DNA from: Candidatus Poribacteria bacterium
Lineage (GTDB): Bacteria; Poribacteria; WGA-4E; WGA-3G
Assembly: GCA_022821495.1 (NCBI GenBank)
Contig: JAJEDN010000011.1
Coordinates: 36,722-100,721 of the forward strand
Direction of reading: 5' to 3'
Length of the DNA stretch: 64,000 bases
Every line of letters starts with the position of its first letter. Within the stretch, counting starts at the first letter, position 1. The notes beneath the pieces were generated by a model, which was given only the letters and a program-made list of their open reading frames with translations, was not told the origin of the DNA and did no database searches. This document shows positions 28,159 through 37,598 of this stretch, piece by piece. Position numbers and translations under genes: made by a program.

Positions 28159-28238
28159 GGCTTTACCTCGTCGCTCGGTGGCGACACACGGACGACGCAT
28201 CTACAAAAATATTATGACAACAATAGGAAACGTGCCTG

Positions 28239-28267
28239 AGAATAGCACGCTCCAGCGTTATTGTCAA
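28239..28267 (-). promoter_or_regulatory. Sigma-70 promoter for the lipoprotein gene
   Basis: Minus-strand TTGACA, 17-nt spacer, TATTCT, about 80 nt before the lipoprotein ATG. It lies in the divergent 535-nt gap 28159-28693 shared with the GH2 gene. Confidence 0.6.
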
Positions 28268-28462
28268 ACGAAAAAAGTCGCATCGAGAGAGACCGTGCTT
28301 GTTGAAGCAGTCTGCAATGCAACACCAAAAGCCAGCGACGCGATGCTTCGTGTAAGACGAAGGCAGCGAACAGGCATGAAAGGTCTTTACAACAGTTTAA
28401 AAAAATTACACCACATACCACAAAAGATGTCAAATTTTAAACCCCTCTTGCGAAAGAAACAG

Positions 28463-28498
28463 TTGGAAAGAAAACCAATTTATGATATATTGGTTTTC
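28463..28498 (+). promoter_or_regulatory. Candidate promoter with overlapping operator-like palindrome for the GH2 gene
   Basis: TTGGAA, 17-nt spacer and TATATT form a plausible promoter. A perfect inverted repeat, GAAAACCAAT / ATTGGTTTTC with a 9-nt centre (28470-28498), covers the spacer and -10. A repressor bound there would block transcription. Confidence 0.45.
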
Positions 28499-28588
28499 AG
28501 TCTTCAGTAATCAGCGACCAGTTAAGAGACTTCTGTTAAACAAATACCTCTTTTAACTGAAAACCGATAACCGATAACTGCTATAACT
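28491..28588. repeat. Intergenic inverted repeat, AGTTATCAGT-like family
   Basis: TTTTCAGTCTTCAGTAATCAGCGACCAGTTAA-type units on the left are complemented by TTAACTGAAAACCGATAACCGATAACTG-type units on the right (given in part). It lies just upstream of the GH2 gene. Confidence 0.6.
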
Positions 28589-28693
28589 ACAAAAATGCAA
28601 CTTGGAACGAAGTGGAAAGCGGTAAAAACGGCAATGACGCTAAAACTTCAAACGATACGAACCGAACCACAAGGAAAATTTAAATAAGGAAAT

Positions 28694-31402
28694 ATGAGAG
28701 GGAATAATACAGACACACCGCGCCCAGAATATCCGCGTCCAGATTTCCAACGCGGGACATCTGAAGGCATCGACTGGATTTGCCTTAACGGTACATGGGA
28801 ATTCGCATTCGATCCAGACAATATCGGCGAGCAAAACAAGTGGTACGCACCAGAACCGACTGACAATTCTCCATGGACAATACAGATACAGGTCCCTTAC
28901 CCTTGGGAAAGTCTTGCAGCATGGGGCGAAGAAGCACAAGCAAGCAATGAAAATTACCTAAGCAAAAACGCCTATCTCAACCCTGAAGAGGTTACCTGCG
29001 GCGGCTTAGACCGCGAAGGCAACTACCGCGGCGAACCGAGGCATACAATCGGATGGTACCGCAAAGTCGTCTCAATCCCAGAAAATTGGGGTGACCGCGT
29101 TATTCTGAATTTTGGTGCCGTTGACTGGGAAGCAACAGTCTGGGTAAACGGAAACCAAATAGGGACGCATGAAAACGGGTACCTACCATTTGAACTTGAC
29201 ATCACAGACACACTTACACCGGGAGAATCCACGGTCATCGTTGTTCGCGCTTATGACGCCCAGGACCACGGCGAACAACTTGCTGGCAAACAAATCGGTT
29301 GGTATGTCCGCACCAGTGGTATCTGGCAAACGGTTTATCTCGAACCGAGAAACGCGACACATATCGCGCAGTGCCACATCACACCCGACATTGATAACGC
29401 TACCGCTACGTTTTCTGCTAACATAGATGGAGACGTAGAAAACACCGAGTTGTCTTTGCGTTGGACTTGCGACGAACTCAGCGGCACTGTTGAAGTTTCT
29501 GGTAACGAGACACAATGGACAGTTAGTATTCCGCCTGAGCAACTCCGTCTGTGGGACGTAGACACCCCGAACCTCTATGACGTTACGCTTGAATTGGTGG
29601 CAGAGGATACTGTCATTGACAGAATCTTCACATATTTTGGGATGCGGAAAGTTTCCATTGAACAGGCTCCCGGTGGAGATTACCAATATATCTACCTTAA
29701 CAACCGTCCGATCTACCTGCTCGGTGCGCTCAATCAGTCGTTTAACCCGGAAAGTGTGTACACATTTCTAACAGACGAGGCGATCCGCAGAGATATTGAA
29801 CGTGCGAAGGAATTTGGATTCAACTTCCTCCGTCTCCACATCAAAGTCGATGAACCACGTCTCTATTATTGGGCTGATAAGTTAGGGATGCTCTTCATGT
29901 GCGATATTCCAAACTTTGGCACTTATACAGAAAAAGCACAGACACACTTTGAGGAAACCCTCCGTGGGAACATTGATCGAGATTACAATCACCCATCAAT
30001 CATTTCTTGGTGCAATTTTAACGAAACTTGGGGACTCGGTGGGAACGAATACAAGGAGATGGCAGATCGACAGGAATGGGTCCGTGAAATGTATCACCTC
30101 GCTAAATCGTTAGACACAACCCGCCTGATTGAAGACAATTCGCCATGTCTATACGACCATGTAGAAACGGACATTAATTCATGGCATTTCTATATTAATG
30201 ACTACGACCACGCGAAAGAACATATCGCGAACGTTGTGGCAGAGACATACCCGGGTTCAGCATTCAACTATGCCGGAGGCAATGTCCAAAGCGATGCCCC
30301 ACTCATCAACAGCGAATACGGCGGTATCTCTGCAGGTGCAGGCGACAAGGACATCTCATGGTGCTTCAAATACCTGACGAATGAACTCCGACTCCACCCG
30401 AAAATTTGTGGATACGTCTACACTGAGTTACAAGACATCGAGTGGGAACACAACGGTTTCATGAACTACGATAGGTCGGTAAAAGAATTCGGATACGATT
30501 ACTTGAACATCAACACCCTTGACTTTATCGCCATTGATTATCCGCCCGGAAGCGTGGTTGCCCCAGGTGATGAGATAAAAGCGGATATCTATGCAAGCCA
30601 CTTCTCACACAAAACGATCACAGACGCCACGCTCCACTGGCAGCTGGATACAATGTCAGCAACCGGACATATCACGCGTGGACACGCGTCCGGGAACGTC
30701 AAGATCCCATTTCCGCAGTATCAGGTACAAAATGTGCATCAACTTCGACTCGTTGCGCCTGATGTTCATCAGGCTGTTGGCACGCTTCATGTCTGGGTAA
30801 CAGATCACTCCGAGACTGTTGTCGCCCGTAACTTCATCAATTTTGAACACTTCACTGAAACACCTGTCGAATTCCGAACTGATTCAGGAACAATTCGTCT
30901 CAACTATACCCCGGGTAGCGCAGATGAATCCTCTTGGGACGAACCGACAAACGACGAGCAGCTTTTCTCTGCAGTCGGGAGTGGTTATGTCGAATATGAA
31001 ATATCGTTACCAGAAGCACTCAACGCAGCAGATGTTTCAGAACTGGAGCTTGTTTTTGAGGCATCCAGTGCTTATGGCGGGGCGCGTCAAACCGAACCAG
31101 AGAAGTATCCATCTGATGTGACGATCTCAGTTAATGACGTTGAAAGTGACACTATTCGCATTCCCGATTGTCCAGCGGATGCCCGCGGTGTGCTCTCTTA
31201 TATCCACGGACAACCCGGCATCTACGGCTACCTTCAGAATATCAAGATAGACCCATCACTTGTCTTAAATGGTAAGACAAATACATTAAGAGTCCGCTAT
31301 GAAGTGAAATCGGATGCTGAGGCGAAAGGCGGGTTCGCACTTTATGGTGCACGTATGGGGAGATACCCCACTGGACCGCATCTGCTCATTCGTCGGAAAT
31401 AG
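28694..31402 (+). CDS. Glycoside hydrolase family 2 enzyme (beta-galactosidase/glucuronidase-like)
   Basis: This 902-residue protein has the GH2 order: an N-terminal jelly-roll sugar-binding domain (WEFAFDPDN..., WYRKVVSIPENWGDRVILNFGAVDWEATVWVNG), an immunoglobulin-like domain, and a TIM barrel from about residue 340. The acid/base is Glu444 in SWCNFNETWG and the nucleophile Glu541 in NSEYGG. The C-terminal 250 residues are further beta-domains (SELELVFEASSAYGG...). No signal peptide is evident, so it may act in the cytoplasm on imported oligosaccharides. AAGGAA lies just before the ATG. Substrate (beta-galactoside, glucuronide or mannoside) cannot be decided. A dehydrogenase gene follows in the same direction. 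Confidence 0.9.
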   Translation: MRGNNTDTPRPEYPRPDFQRGTSEGIDWICLNGTWEFAFDPDNIGEQNKWYAPEPTDNSPWTIQIQVPYPWESLAAWGEEAQASNENYLSKNAYLNPEEVTCGGLDREGNYRGEPRHTIGWYRKVVSIPENWGDRVILNFGAVDWEATVWVNGNQIGTHENGYLPFELDITDTLTPGESTVIVVRAYDAQDHGEQLAGKQIGWYVRTSGIWQTVYLEPRNATHIAQCHITPDIDNATATFSANIDGDVENTELSLRWTCDELSGTVEVSGNETQWTVSIPPEQLRLWDVDTPNLYDVTLELVAEDTVIDRIFTYFGMRKVSIEQAPGGDYQYIYLNNRPIYLLGALNQSFNPESVYTFLTDEAIRRDIERAKEFGFNFLRLHIKVDEPRLYYWADKLGMLFMCDIPNFGTYTEKAQTHFEETLRGNIDRDYNHPSIISWCNFNETWGLGGNEYKEMADRQEWVREMYHLAKSLDTTRLIEDNSPCLYDHVETDINSWHFYINDYDHAKEHIANVVAETYPGSAFNYAGGNVQSDAPLINSEYGGISAGAGDKDISWCFKYLTNELRLHPKICGYVYTELQDIEWEHNGFMNYDRSVKEFGYDYLNINTLDFIAIDYPPGSVVAPGDEIKADIYASHFSHKTITDATLHWQLDTMSATGHITRGHASGNVKIPFPQYQVQNVHQLRLVAPDVHQAVGTLHVWVTDHSETVVARNFINFEHFTETPVEFRTDSGTIRLNYTPGSADESSWDEPTNDEQLFSAVGSGYVEYEISLPEALNAADVSELELVFEASSAYGGARQTEPEKYPSDVTISVNDVESDTIRIPDCPADARGVLSYIHGQPGIYGYLQNIKIDPSLVLNGKTNTLRVRYEVKSDAEAKGGFALYGARMGRYPTGPHLLIRRK

Positions 31403-31438
31403 TTATCGGTTATCGGCTTTCAGTTTTCGGTTAGATTA
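31400..31438. repeat. Half-copy of the AGTTATCAGT-like intergenic repeat
   Basis: AGTTATCGGTTATCGGC followed by TTTCAGTTTTCGGTTAG immediately after the GH2 stop; only one arm is present. Confidence 0.5.
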
Positions 31439-31476
31439 GCAAAAACACCTAACCAAACCGCAAGGAAAATTTAAAA

Positions 31477-32586
31477 ATGGCAAGTCCCGAATTTGTATTC
31501 ACACGTCATCCTAATTTAGAGGTTTCTTGGCCCTATGTGCATGAACAGATGGTAAAGCGGTTAGAGGAACTCGGTGTAACACTTGTTCTCAACACCAGCA
31601 GTCGAGATCCTATTCACGAACAGGTCGACTTAAGCGAAACCATCGGTATATCCCACTTCGGTGGAAACCTGACCGAAGCCTGTATCGCAGCAGCCCCAAA
31701 ACTCAAAGTGTTCGGCGCAATGACAGACAATTCCGGGCACGGTATTCCATACCAAGCACTCCAAGCACGCGGCATCCCTGTTATTGAATCGACACGCGCA
31801 TGGTCGCAATCCGTGGCAGAATGTGCTTTTGGTCTCGCGCTGTCTTCGTTGAGACGGACAGCACAGTGGCATCTGCGGATGGCACAGCGTGAAAAACTCT
31901 GGGATTGGGAGAACCCGATGTGGGGTTCGCTAAACGCCCGTGAAAGCGGCGCGCCCCTCGATAAACTTCCGGCAGCACATCAGTTCTGTGATGATCCAGA
32001 TTTTGTTAACGGCGATCTTGGCACGAAAAACATTGGGGTTATCGGTCTCGGACAGATTGGCGGAAAAATCGCAAAATGGTGTCGAGTTTTTGGCGCAACG
32101 GTAGTAGGTTTTGATCCGTACGTACCGGACGAACGCCTTCAAGAATGGGATGTGCAGCGTGCCGATATGGACACACTTGCTGATAGCTCTGACATCGTGT
32201 TCGTGGCTGTCCCGCCGACCCCATCGGCGCGTCATCTACTCAACAGGGAACGAGTCTATCACCTCAAGAAAGGCAGCTTGGTTGTCGTGATTACACGCGC
32301 CCATGCGGTCGATATGGAAGCACTGCGAGAACGGATTGCGAAGGACGAACTCGCAGGCGCATTCGACGTTTATGACATCGAACCCGTCCCTATCGATGAT
32401 GAACTCCGCAATCGGGATAACGTTGTCCACACACCGCACATCGCCGGGAGAACAGAAGATTCCAACTTACGGGTAGCGGATATGACTGTTGATGATTTCG
32501 TGCGCGTGTTAAAGGGTGAACCCCCGCTCGGCGCATTGACTCCCAAAGCAGTTGAGGTCCGAACCTCACCCAATCCAAGCCAGTAA
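31477..32586 (+). CDS. D-isomer-specific 2-hydroxyacid dehydrogenase
   Basis: This 369-residue protein has the NAD-binding signature GVIGLGQIGGKIAKW (about residue 187) and family catalytic residues: an Arg in VVITRAHAVD, a Glu in DIEP and a His in TPHIAG. It reduces 2-keto acids or oxidises D-2-hydroxyacids with NAD(H); phosphoglycerate, glyoxylate or lactate types cannot be separated by eye. A roughly 40-residue insertion lies before the nucleotide fold (LWDWENPMWGSLNARESG...). It follows GH2 with the repeat in between, and AAGGAAAA is upstream of the ATG. Confidence 0.88.
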   Translation: MASPEFVFTRHPNLEVSWPYVHEQMVKRLEELGVTLVLNTSSRDPIHEQVDLSETIGISHFGGNLTEACIAAAPKLKVFGAMTDNSGHGIPYQALQARGIPVIESTRAWSQSVAECAFGLALSSLRRTAQWHLRMAQREKLWDWENPMWGSLNARESGAPLDKLPAAHQFCDDPDFVNGDLGTKNIGVIGLGQIGGKIAKWCRVFGATVVGFDPYVPDERLQEWDVQRADMDTLADSSDIVFVAVPPTPSARHLLNRERVYHLKKGSLVVVITRAHAVDMEALRERIAKDELAGAFDVYDIEPVPIDDELRNRDNVVHTPHIAGRTEDSNLRVADMTVDDFVRVLKGEPPLGALTPKAVEVRTSPNPSQ

Positions 32587-32593
32587 CGGGAAA

Positions 32594-32711
32594 TAGTTTT
32601 CAGCGAAGAAGTAACCAGTAACCAGTGAAGAATGCCTCGCAGTGAGAGTTTTACTCGCAACTGGTTACTGAAAACTGAAAGGTTTTTCGCAGAAAAACCG
32701 TACTGATAACT
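32594..32711. repeat. Intergenic inverted repeat, AGTTATCAGT-like family
   Basis: GTAACCAGTAACCAGT on the left is complemented by ACTGGTTACTGAAAACTG on the right; a second small hairpin GGTTTTTC/GAAAAACC sits at the end. It fills the gap to hisC. Confidence 0.65.
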
Positions 32712-32720
32712 ATAAAAAAA

Positions 32721-33845
32721 ATGTCATCTGAAACATTAAAAAACCTTATTCGTCCAGATATTGCGGACATGGCACCTTATACGCCTATCGTGCCGTTTGA
32801 CGTGCTTAGCCAACGCCTCGGTATTCCTGCTGAGGACATCATTAAACTTGATGCAAACGAGAATCCTTACGGTCCCTCGCCCCGGGTCTATCAAGCATTG
32901 GCAGACGAAACCTATTATCATATATATCCAGATCCGGACAGTACATTACTCCGTCAAGCACTCAGCCAATATACAGGTATTGATGCGACGCACATCGTTG
33001 CTGGACACGGCGCAGATGAACTGATCGACCTTTTAATTCGGCTATTCGTCGCGCCTGGTGATGCAGTCATCAATTGCCCACCTACCTTTGGTATGTACCG
33101 TTTCGACACCGAACTTAACAGCGGAAAAGTAATTGATATTGAGCGAAAAGAGGATTTTTCGTTAGATACTCAAAAGAGTGTTGACACTGTTACCAGTCGC
33201 AGTAACATCAAGATCCTTTTTGTTACGAGTCCAAACAATCCTGATGGTGGGATGCTTGATGATGCTTGCCTTCGGCGGCTGCTTCAGCTGCCGCTAATTG
33301 TTGTGTTGGATGAAGCTTATATCGAATTCGCCCACCCCGCAGGTGCGGTTTCCCAACCGCACCCTATAGGCCGCGCAGACTGGGTTTTAGAACACGAAAA
33401 TCTGATTGTACTTCGGACATTCAGCAAATGGGCAGGACTTGCAGGATTGCGAGTCGGTTATGGAATTTTCCCGCATTGGATCCTTTCACATCTGTTGAAG
33501 ATTAAGCAACCGTACAATGTAAATCTCGCTGGTGCCACAGCGGCATTAGCTTCACTGTCAGACGTGTGTCAATTGCAAGAAAATGTAGAAAAAATTGTAG
33601 AGGAACGTGGAAGGCTTTATCAGGCACTGCAGGCGTTTGACTTCTTAGAGCCGTATCCGAGTAACGCGAATTTTATTCTCGCACGGGTTATCAATAGGAG
33701 TGCGGCAGCGTTAAAAACGATGTTAGCTGAACGCGGAATTCTGATTCGATATTTTGACACACCGCGCCTGCACAACCATGTTCGGATCAGCGTTGGCACC
33801 CCATCACAAACATCTGCCCTCTTAGAGACGCTATCAACGCTATAG
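32721..33845 (+). CDS. hisC: Histidinol-phosphate aminotransferase
   Basis: This 374-residue class-I PLP enzyme converts imidazole-acetol phosphate and glutamate to histidinol phosphate. Seen: LDANENPYGPSP near the start, GHGADELIDLLIRLF for the cofactor phosphate site, VTSPNNPDG, VLDEAYIEF, and the Schiff-base lysine in RTFSKWAGLAGLRVGYG (Lys236). All are hallmarks of HisC. It is not in a his operon; neighbours are a dehydrogenase and, convergently, ispH, with which it overlaps by 6 nt. A related aromatic aminotransferase activity cannot be excluded. Confidence 0.9.
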   Translation: MSSETLKNLIRPDIADMAPYTPIVPFDVLSQRLGIPAEDIIKLDANENPYGPSPRVYQALADETYYHIYPDPDSTLLRQALSQYTGIDATHIVAGHGADELIDLLIRLFVAPGDAVINCPPTFGMYRFDTELNSGKVIDIERKEDFSLDTQKSVDTVTSRSNIKILFVTSPNNPDGGMLDDACLRRLLQLPLIVVLDEAYIEFAHPAGAVSQPHPIGRADWVLEHENLIVLRTFSKWAGLAGLRVGYGIFPHWILSHLLKIKQPYNVNLAGATAALASLSDVCQLQENVEKIVEERGRLYQALQAFDFLEPYPSNANFILARVINRSAAALKTMLAERGILIRYFDTPRLHNHVRISVGTPSQTSALLETLSTL

Positions 33846-35072
33846 GAAAGGTTTTAACACTTCCTCTACCGATCGAGTATCTGGGAACCAGCCAACAATC
33901 TTTTGTAATACTTCATCCAAAAGAACATCGGGGCAAGATGCACCAGCAGTCAACACGATATCGGTAGGTGTTTTTTTCGGATCCGTCAACAGCCAATTCT
34001 CTGTCGTCTGTACCTCTTTTGTCTCTAACGCAAGATGGCGAATACGGGTTGGACTTAAGAGTTCGTCTGCATCTCGGATAAAATAGGTCGGAAGGTGTTG
34101 TTGACAGAGTTCCACAAGATGGCTCGTATTAGAAGAATTATAGCCACCGACGACAACTGCAATATCACCACCATCGGCAATCAGTGCAAGTGTTGCATCT
34201 TGATTTTCCTTCGTCGCATAACAGAGCGTGTCTCTTGTATCAGCAAAATGTGAAGACATCTCTACTTCACCGTACACGGTTCTAATAGTATCCTGCAGCA
34301 AATTGGCAATGGCTTCAGTCTCGGTCGCAAGCATTGTTGTCTGGTTGACAACACCGATGCGCTTCAAATGAACAGCAGGATCGAAACCAGGAGAGAAACG
34401 ATCTTCAAACTTTTTGAAGAAGTATTCAGTATCTGCCTCGCCAGAGATAACTTTTGCTAAATCTCGTGCTTCCTCAAGGTCCCGAACGACTACAACAGGT
34501 GCGCTTGCCCGTGCGTGTGAAAAGGTTGCCCGAGTTTCTTCGTGGTAACGCTTCCCGTGGATAACTACAGTGTAATCCTGCTTGCCGATTTCTTCACTCC
34601 GTCGCCAAACTTTCTCAACGAACGGGCAGGTCGTATTATACGCAGTAAGGGTAACACCGCGTGCCTTGAGGGCTTTCTCTATCTCAAGAGTCGTCCCGAA
34701 AGCAGGAACAATAACAACATCGTTTGGCATCAAAATGTCAAAGGGCAGCAGCGGTGTGCCAGCAGTATCCATTAAGAACTGGACACCGCGTTGTCTTAAA
34801 TTTTCGTTGACTCGTGGATTATGAATAATCTCAGACAACAAAAAAATGCGCTTATTGGGGTTTTCTTCGAGTGCCTGATAAGCGATTTCAATAGCGTTTT
34901 CGACCCCGTAGCAGAAGCCGAAATGGCGAGCAATCTTAAACCGGATGGATCCGAAATCCAACAAAGTTGGTGCCAAATCTCGCTTTCGGGCATCAGTATC
35001 TCGGCGCGCTTGTTTAACTACAGAAATAATAGGACTGTGATAGAAGTGAGGCAAGTTAAAAGTTCGAGGCAT
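33840..35072 (-). CDS. ispH: 4-hydroxy-3-methylbut-2-enyl diphosphate reductase
   Basis: This 4Fe-4S enzyme carries out the last MEP-pathway step to IPP and DMAPP. Three cluster cysteines are visible: HFGFCYGVENAIE, NTTCPFVEKVW and TAGASCPDVLLDEV. Conserved ligand segments are SEIIHNPRVNENLRQRG and GGYNSSNTSHLVELC. At about 410 residues it is the long form seen in cyanobacteria and some other phyla. An upstream GTG (35096) is open in frame, but the ATG at 35072 has GAGGA five nt before it and is preferred. It shares its 3' end with hisC. Confidence 0.94.
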   Translation of the reverse strand: MPRTFNLPHFYHSPIISVVKQARRDTDARKRDLAPTLLDFGSIRFKIARHFGFCYGVENAIEIAYQALEENPNKRIFLLSEIIHNPRVNENLRQRGVQFLMDTAGTPLLPFDILMPNDVVIVPAFGTTLEIEKALKARGVTLTAYNTTCPFVEKVWRRSEEIGKQDYTVVIHGKRYHEETRATFSHARASAPVVVVRDLEEARDLAKVISGEADTEYFFKKFEDRFSPGFDPAVHLKRIGVVNQTTMLATETEAIANLLQDTIRTVYGEVEMSSHFADTRDTLCYATKENQDATLALIADGGDIAVVVGGYNSSNTSHLVELCQQHLPTYFIRDADELLSPTRIRHLALETKEVQTTENWLLTDPKKTPTDIVLTAGASCPDVLLDEVLQKIVGWFPDTRSVEEVLKPFL

Positions 35073-35256
35073 TCGCTTTCCTCGTCCGATTGACACAAGA
35101 AATAAAAGGCAGTTTAAGACCCAGCTAAATAACGTTTTTTCTCAAGACCTGCGGATTGATATTATTTTTCGTCCGTTTGCTTCATTTTAACGTCTAACGT
35201 AACAAAACCAGAGACAAGCACTTGATGACTGTAAGCCTCTTCTTGATCAAAAAGCC

Positions 35257-35391
35257 TTAGGCACTTAAAACTTTGCGCCCTTTGGCACGGCGGCGAGCAA
35301 TAGTTTGTCTGCCATGCCTTGTAGACATCCGTTTACGGAAACCTAATTTATTTTTCCGTTTCCGTCGATGTGGTTGATATGTGCGTTTCAT
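35257..35391 (-). CDS. rpmH: Ribosomal protein bL34
   Basis: This 44-residue, very basic protein, [20 protein letters not shown] then [20 protein letters not shown], is an unmistakable bL34 of normal length. GAGGG lies seven nt upstream and a strong promoter further up. rpmH next to dnaA is a classic arrangement at bacterial origins. The usual partner rnpA is not found immediately downstream: the 160 nt to ispH hold no frame for it. Confidence 0.97.
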   Translation of the reverse strand: MKRTYQPHRRKRKNKLGFRKRMSTRHGRQTIARRRAKGRKVLSA

Positions 35392-35495
35392 GAATCTACC
35401 CTCTTTTCTATCTCAATGTTAGGTAAGTACAGGATAATCGGTATCCTTTTGTAACAAGTTGTACCTTTACAAGTAAATAGTCCGTTCACCTTAAA

Positions 35496-35524
35496 ATGAT
35501 ACGCTATTTTTTGAGATTTGTCAA
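35496..35524 (-). promoter_or_regulatory. Sigma-70 promoter for rpmH
   Basis: Minus-strand TTGACA, 17-nt spacer, TATCAT, about 105 nt before the rpmH ATG. Confidence 0.65.
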
Positions 35525-35662
35525 ATTTTTTGAAGCTCGTACATTTTCGTCGCTGAGAAAAAAATAACTTGCTAAAATTTCGGTTTTAGTTCAAAATATT
35601 TTCAAGGAATGCGTATCACGAATAATATGATTTGGAGAAGTTAATATTTTTTCACAAAAATG

Positions 35663-35691
35663 TTGACTTTTCTATCAGAAGATGATACGAT
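35663..35691 (+). promoter_or_regulatory. Probable dnaA promoter
   Basis: TTGACT, 17-nt spacer, TACGAT. It is the best plus-strand promoter in the 795-nt gap between rpmH and dnaA, but lies about 500 nt from dnaA because an IS605-like remnant is in between. Confidence 0.5.
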
Positions 35692-35710
35692 TTTTATTAT
35701 AAACGTTCTT

Positions 35711-36111
35711 CCGTGAAATCCCCATGCTTTAGCTTGCGGGATGTAGACGGCGAAAAACTTGATAGAAAAATAACCTAAACCTTTTTGAAAATAAATCGTC
35801 TAAATAAGTCGTGTTCGGCATAGGTTGTGATTGATGTGTTGTCGGAACGTTCGTCAATTGAGACAATCACGTAAAAGCCACGCACGCCTCTATATTGACA
35901 AAGCCTCTTTTGGTATCCGTTGCATGTATAGGGTAGCAGGTGTAAAAACCGCACCCGTTGAAAAATCACATGTCACATAAGATCAGGCACTTCGGTGCAT
36001 AGCTGGCTTGGCAGCTATTGTGGAGCGATACTAAGACGGTGGACTCTTTGAGAAAACCGCAGTCGCTACGAAGCACAAGCCCCAACCTTTAGGTTGTGGG
36101 TACCTTGACGG
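35711..36111 (+). mobile_element. IS200/IS605-type remnant or miniature element
   Basis: The left boundary is an imperfect hairpin, CCGT...CCC..GCTTTAGC..GGG...ACGG (35711-35750); the right boundary is CAAGCCCCAACCTTTAGGTTGTGGGTACCTTG-like (36075-36106, given in outline). Both share the CTTTAG-centred hairpin form of the left end of the TnpB element at 63223. No intact transposase lies between. A minus-strand frame at 35775-35969 (64 codons) has no recognised match. It is read as an internally deleted element or a TnpB-derived PATE-like insertion. Confidence 0.55.
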
Positions 36112-36186
36112 AATCAAGAAGCCTAAGCTTGAGAGCCGATGTTAAAGCTAAAGGCATACGCGCAATCTCGGTTAGGATATACCCTC

Positions 36187-37557
36187 ATGCGGCAAACCCC
36201 GAACGAAATCTGGTCAGAAATACTCAAAAACCTCAACGATACAGCACAGCAGGATGTCTATCTTCACCAAGCTGTTCCACTTTCGGTCACAGCGGATGCC
36301 TTGAACATAGCTGTACCTTCTGCGTACACACGTGCACGGATCGAAGAGCGGTTCTATGCTGATATCCAGCGGGTTCTGGCAACGTTAATCGGCGCACAAT
36401 GTGCACTCATTCTTACGATAGATAACTCTATGGCCCTCAGCAACGAGGAATCCAATGAAACAAAAACCGAAGATAACCCAGATCGATCGTTAACTAACGA
36501 TACACCAACTCCATTACAACAAAGTCAGACAGGTTTGAATCCCAACTATCAGTTTGATACTTTCGTTGTGGATACACCCAATCGAATCTGTCACGCAACG
36601 GCTTTAGCTGTTTCAGAAAATCCCGGACGTGACTATAACCCCCTCTTTATCTATGGTGGTGTCGGATTAGGAAAAACCCACCTCTTGCATGCAATCGGTA
36701 ATAGACTCTCTGCCGCCCAGCCCGATAAGAAAGTCCTGTACGTCACATCTGAGACTTTCATGAATGAATACGTTGAGTCTATTGTTAACCGCGGATCGGC
36801 GCAAGGATTCCGCACAAAATATCGAACCGCTGATATGCTCCTGATTGATGATATACAGTTTTTGCAACGCAAAGAAGGCACGCAGGAGGAATTCTTTAAC
36901 ACCTTTAACGATCTCCACATGAATTCAAACCAAATAGTCATGACCAGTGATCGGACACCAAATAACCTCGAAAACCTTGAAGTCCGCCTCCGATCCCGAT
37001 TTCAATCAGGTATGGTTGCTGAAATCGGCATGCCACAGTACGAAATGCGGATCGCTATCCTCCGCCAAAAATGCTTAGACCACGGGTATGATCTTCCTGA
37101 TGATGTACTCAGTTATATCGCTGAAGTCGTTGAAACCAACATCCGAGAACTCGAAGGCACGCTTACACGGTTGATCGCACAAGCTACTATACTCAAGGAA
37201 GAGTTAAGTTTGGACCTCGCACGAGAAGTACTGAATGATGTCGGTACACCTTCACCAATTCAACATCGAAGATCCGCTACATCAAAGGCGATACAGACTG
37301 TTGTTGCTGACTATTTCGGCATTGATGTAACAGATCTCGTGTCCCAGAAAAGGACAAAGGAATTGGTACAACCGCGCCAAATCGCTATGTATATGTGCCG
37401 GGAATTGACACAAATGTCGTACGCAAATATCGCACAGGCTTTTAATAGAGAAAATCATACGACTGTCATCCATGCTTGCAAACAGATAGAAAGTATGGTA
37501 GATGGAGACGAAGATGAGCAGCAAACAATTACGTTCCTACTCGATCAATTCCGTTAG
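36187..37557 (+). CDS. dnaA: Chromosomal replication initiator protein DnaA
   Basis: The start is placed at the ATG at 36187 (MRQTPNEIWSEILKNL), which fits domain I; AGGA lies about nine nt upstream. The frame extends further up, but that part belongs to the flank of the mobile-element remnant. The 456-residue protein has all landmarks: the AAA+ entry FDTFVVDTPNRICHATALAV, Walker A GGVGLGKTHLLHAIG (about 157), Walker B LLIDDIQFLQ (about 219), and the domain IV DNA-binding helix with QMSYANIAQAFNRENHTTVIHACK. Domain II is short. It would bind the boxes at 37599-37868 directly downstream. Confidence 0.98.
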   Translation: MRQTPNEIWSEILKNLNDTAQQDVYLHQAVPLSVTADALNIAVPSAYTRARIEERFYADIQRVLATLIGAQCALILTIDNSMALSNEESNETKTEDNPDRSLTNDTPTPLQQSQTGLNPNYQFDTFVVDTPNRICHATALAVSENPGRDYNPLFIYGGVGLGKTHLLHAIGNRLSAAQPDKKVLYVTSETFMNEYVESIVNRGSAQGFRTKYRTADMLLIDDIQFLQRKEGTQEEFFNTFNDLHMNSNQIVMTSDRTPNNLENLEVRLRSRFQSGMVAEIGMPQYEMRIAILRQKCLDHGYDLPDDVLSYIAEVVETNIRELEGTLTRLIAQATILKEELSLDLAREVLNDVGTPSPIQHRRSATSKAIQTVVADYFGIDVTDLVSQKRTKELVQPRQIAMYMCRELTQMSYANIAQAFNRENHTTVIHACKQIESMVDGDEDEQQTITFLLDQFR

Positions 37558-37598
37558 CCGAATACAGCGTTTTTTCCTCTAAAATGTCTTTTAAATTC

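Noticed and set aside
35097..35256. rnpA downstream of rpmH
   Set aside because: The 160-nt gap has no frame long enough for RNase P protein.
35775..35969. Minus-strand 64-codon frame in the dnaA leader
   Set aside because: It lies inside the IS605-like remnant and has no recognisable transposase motif; treated as part of the element.
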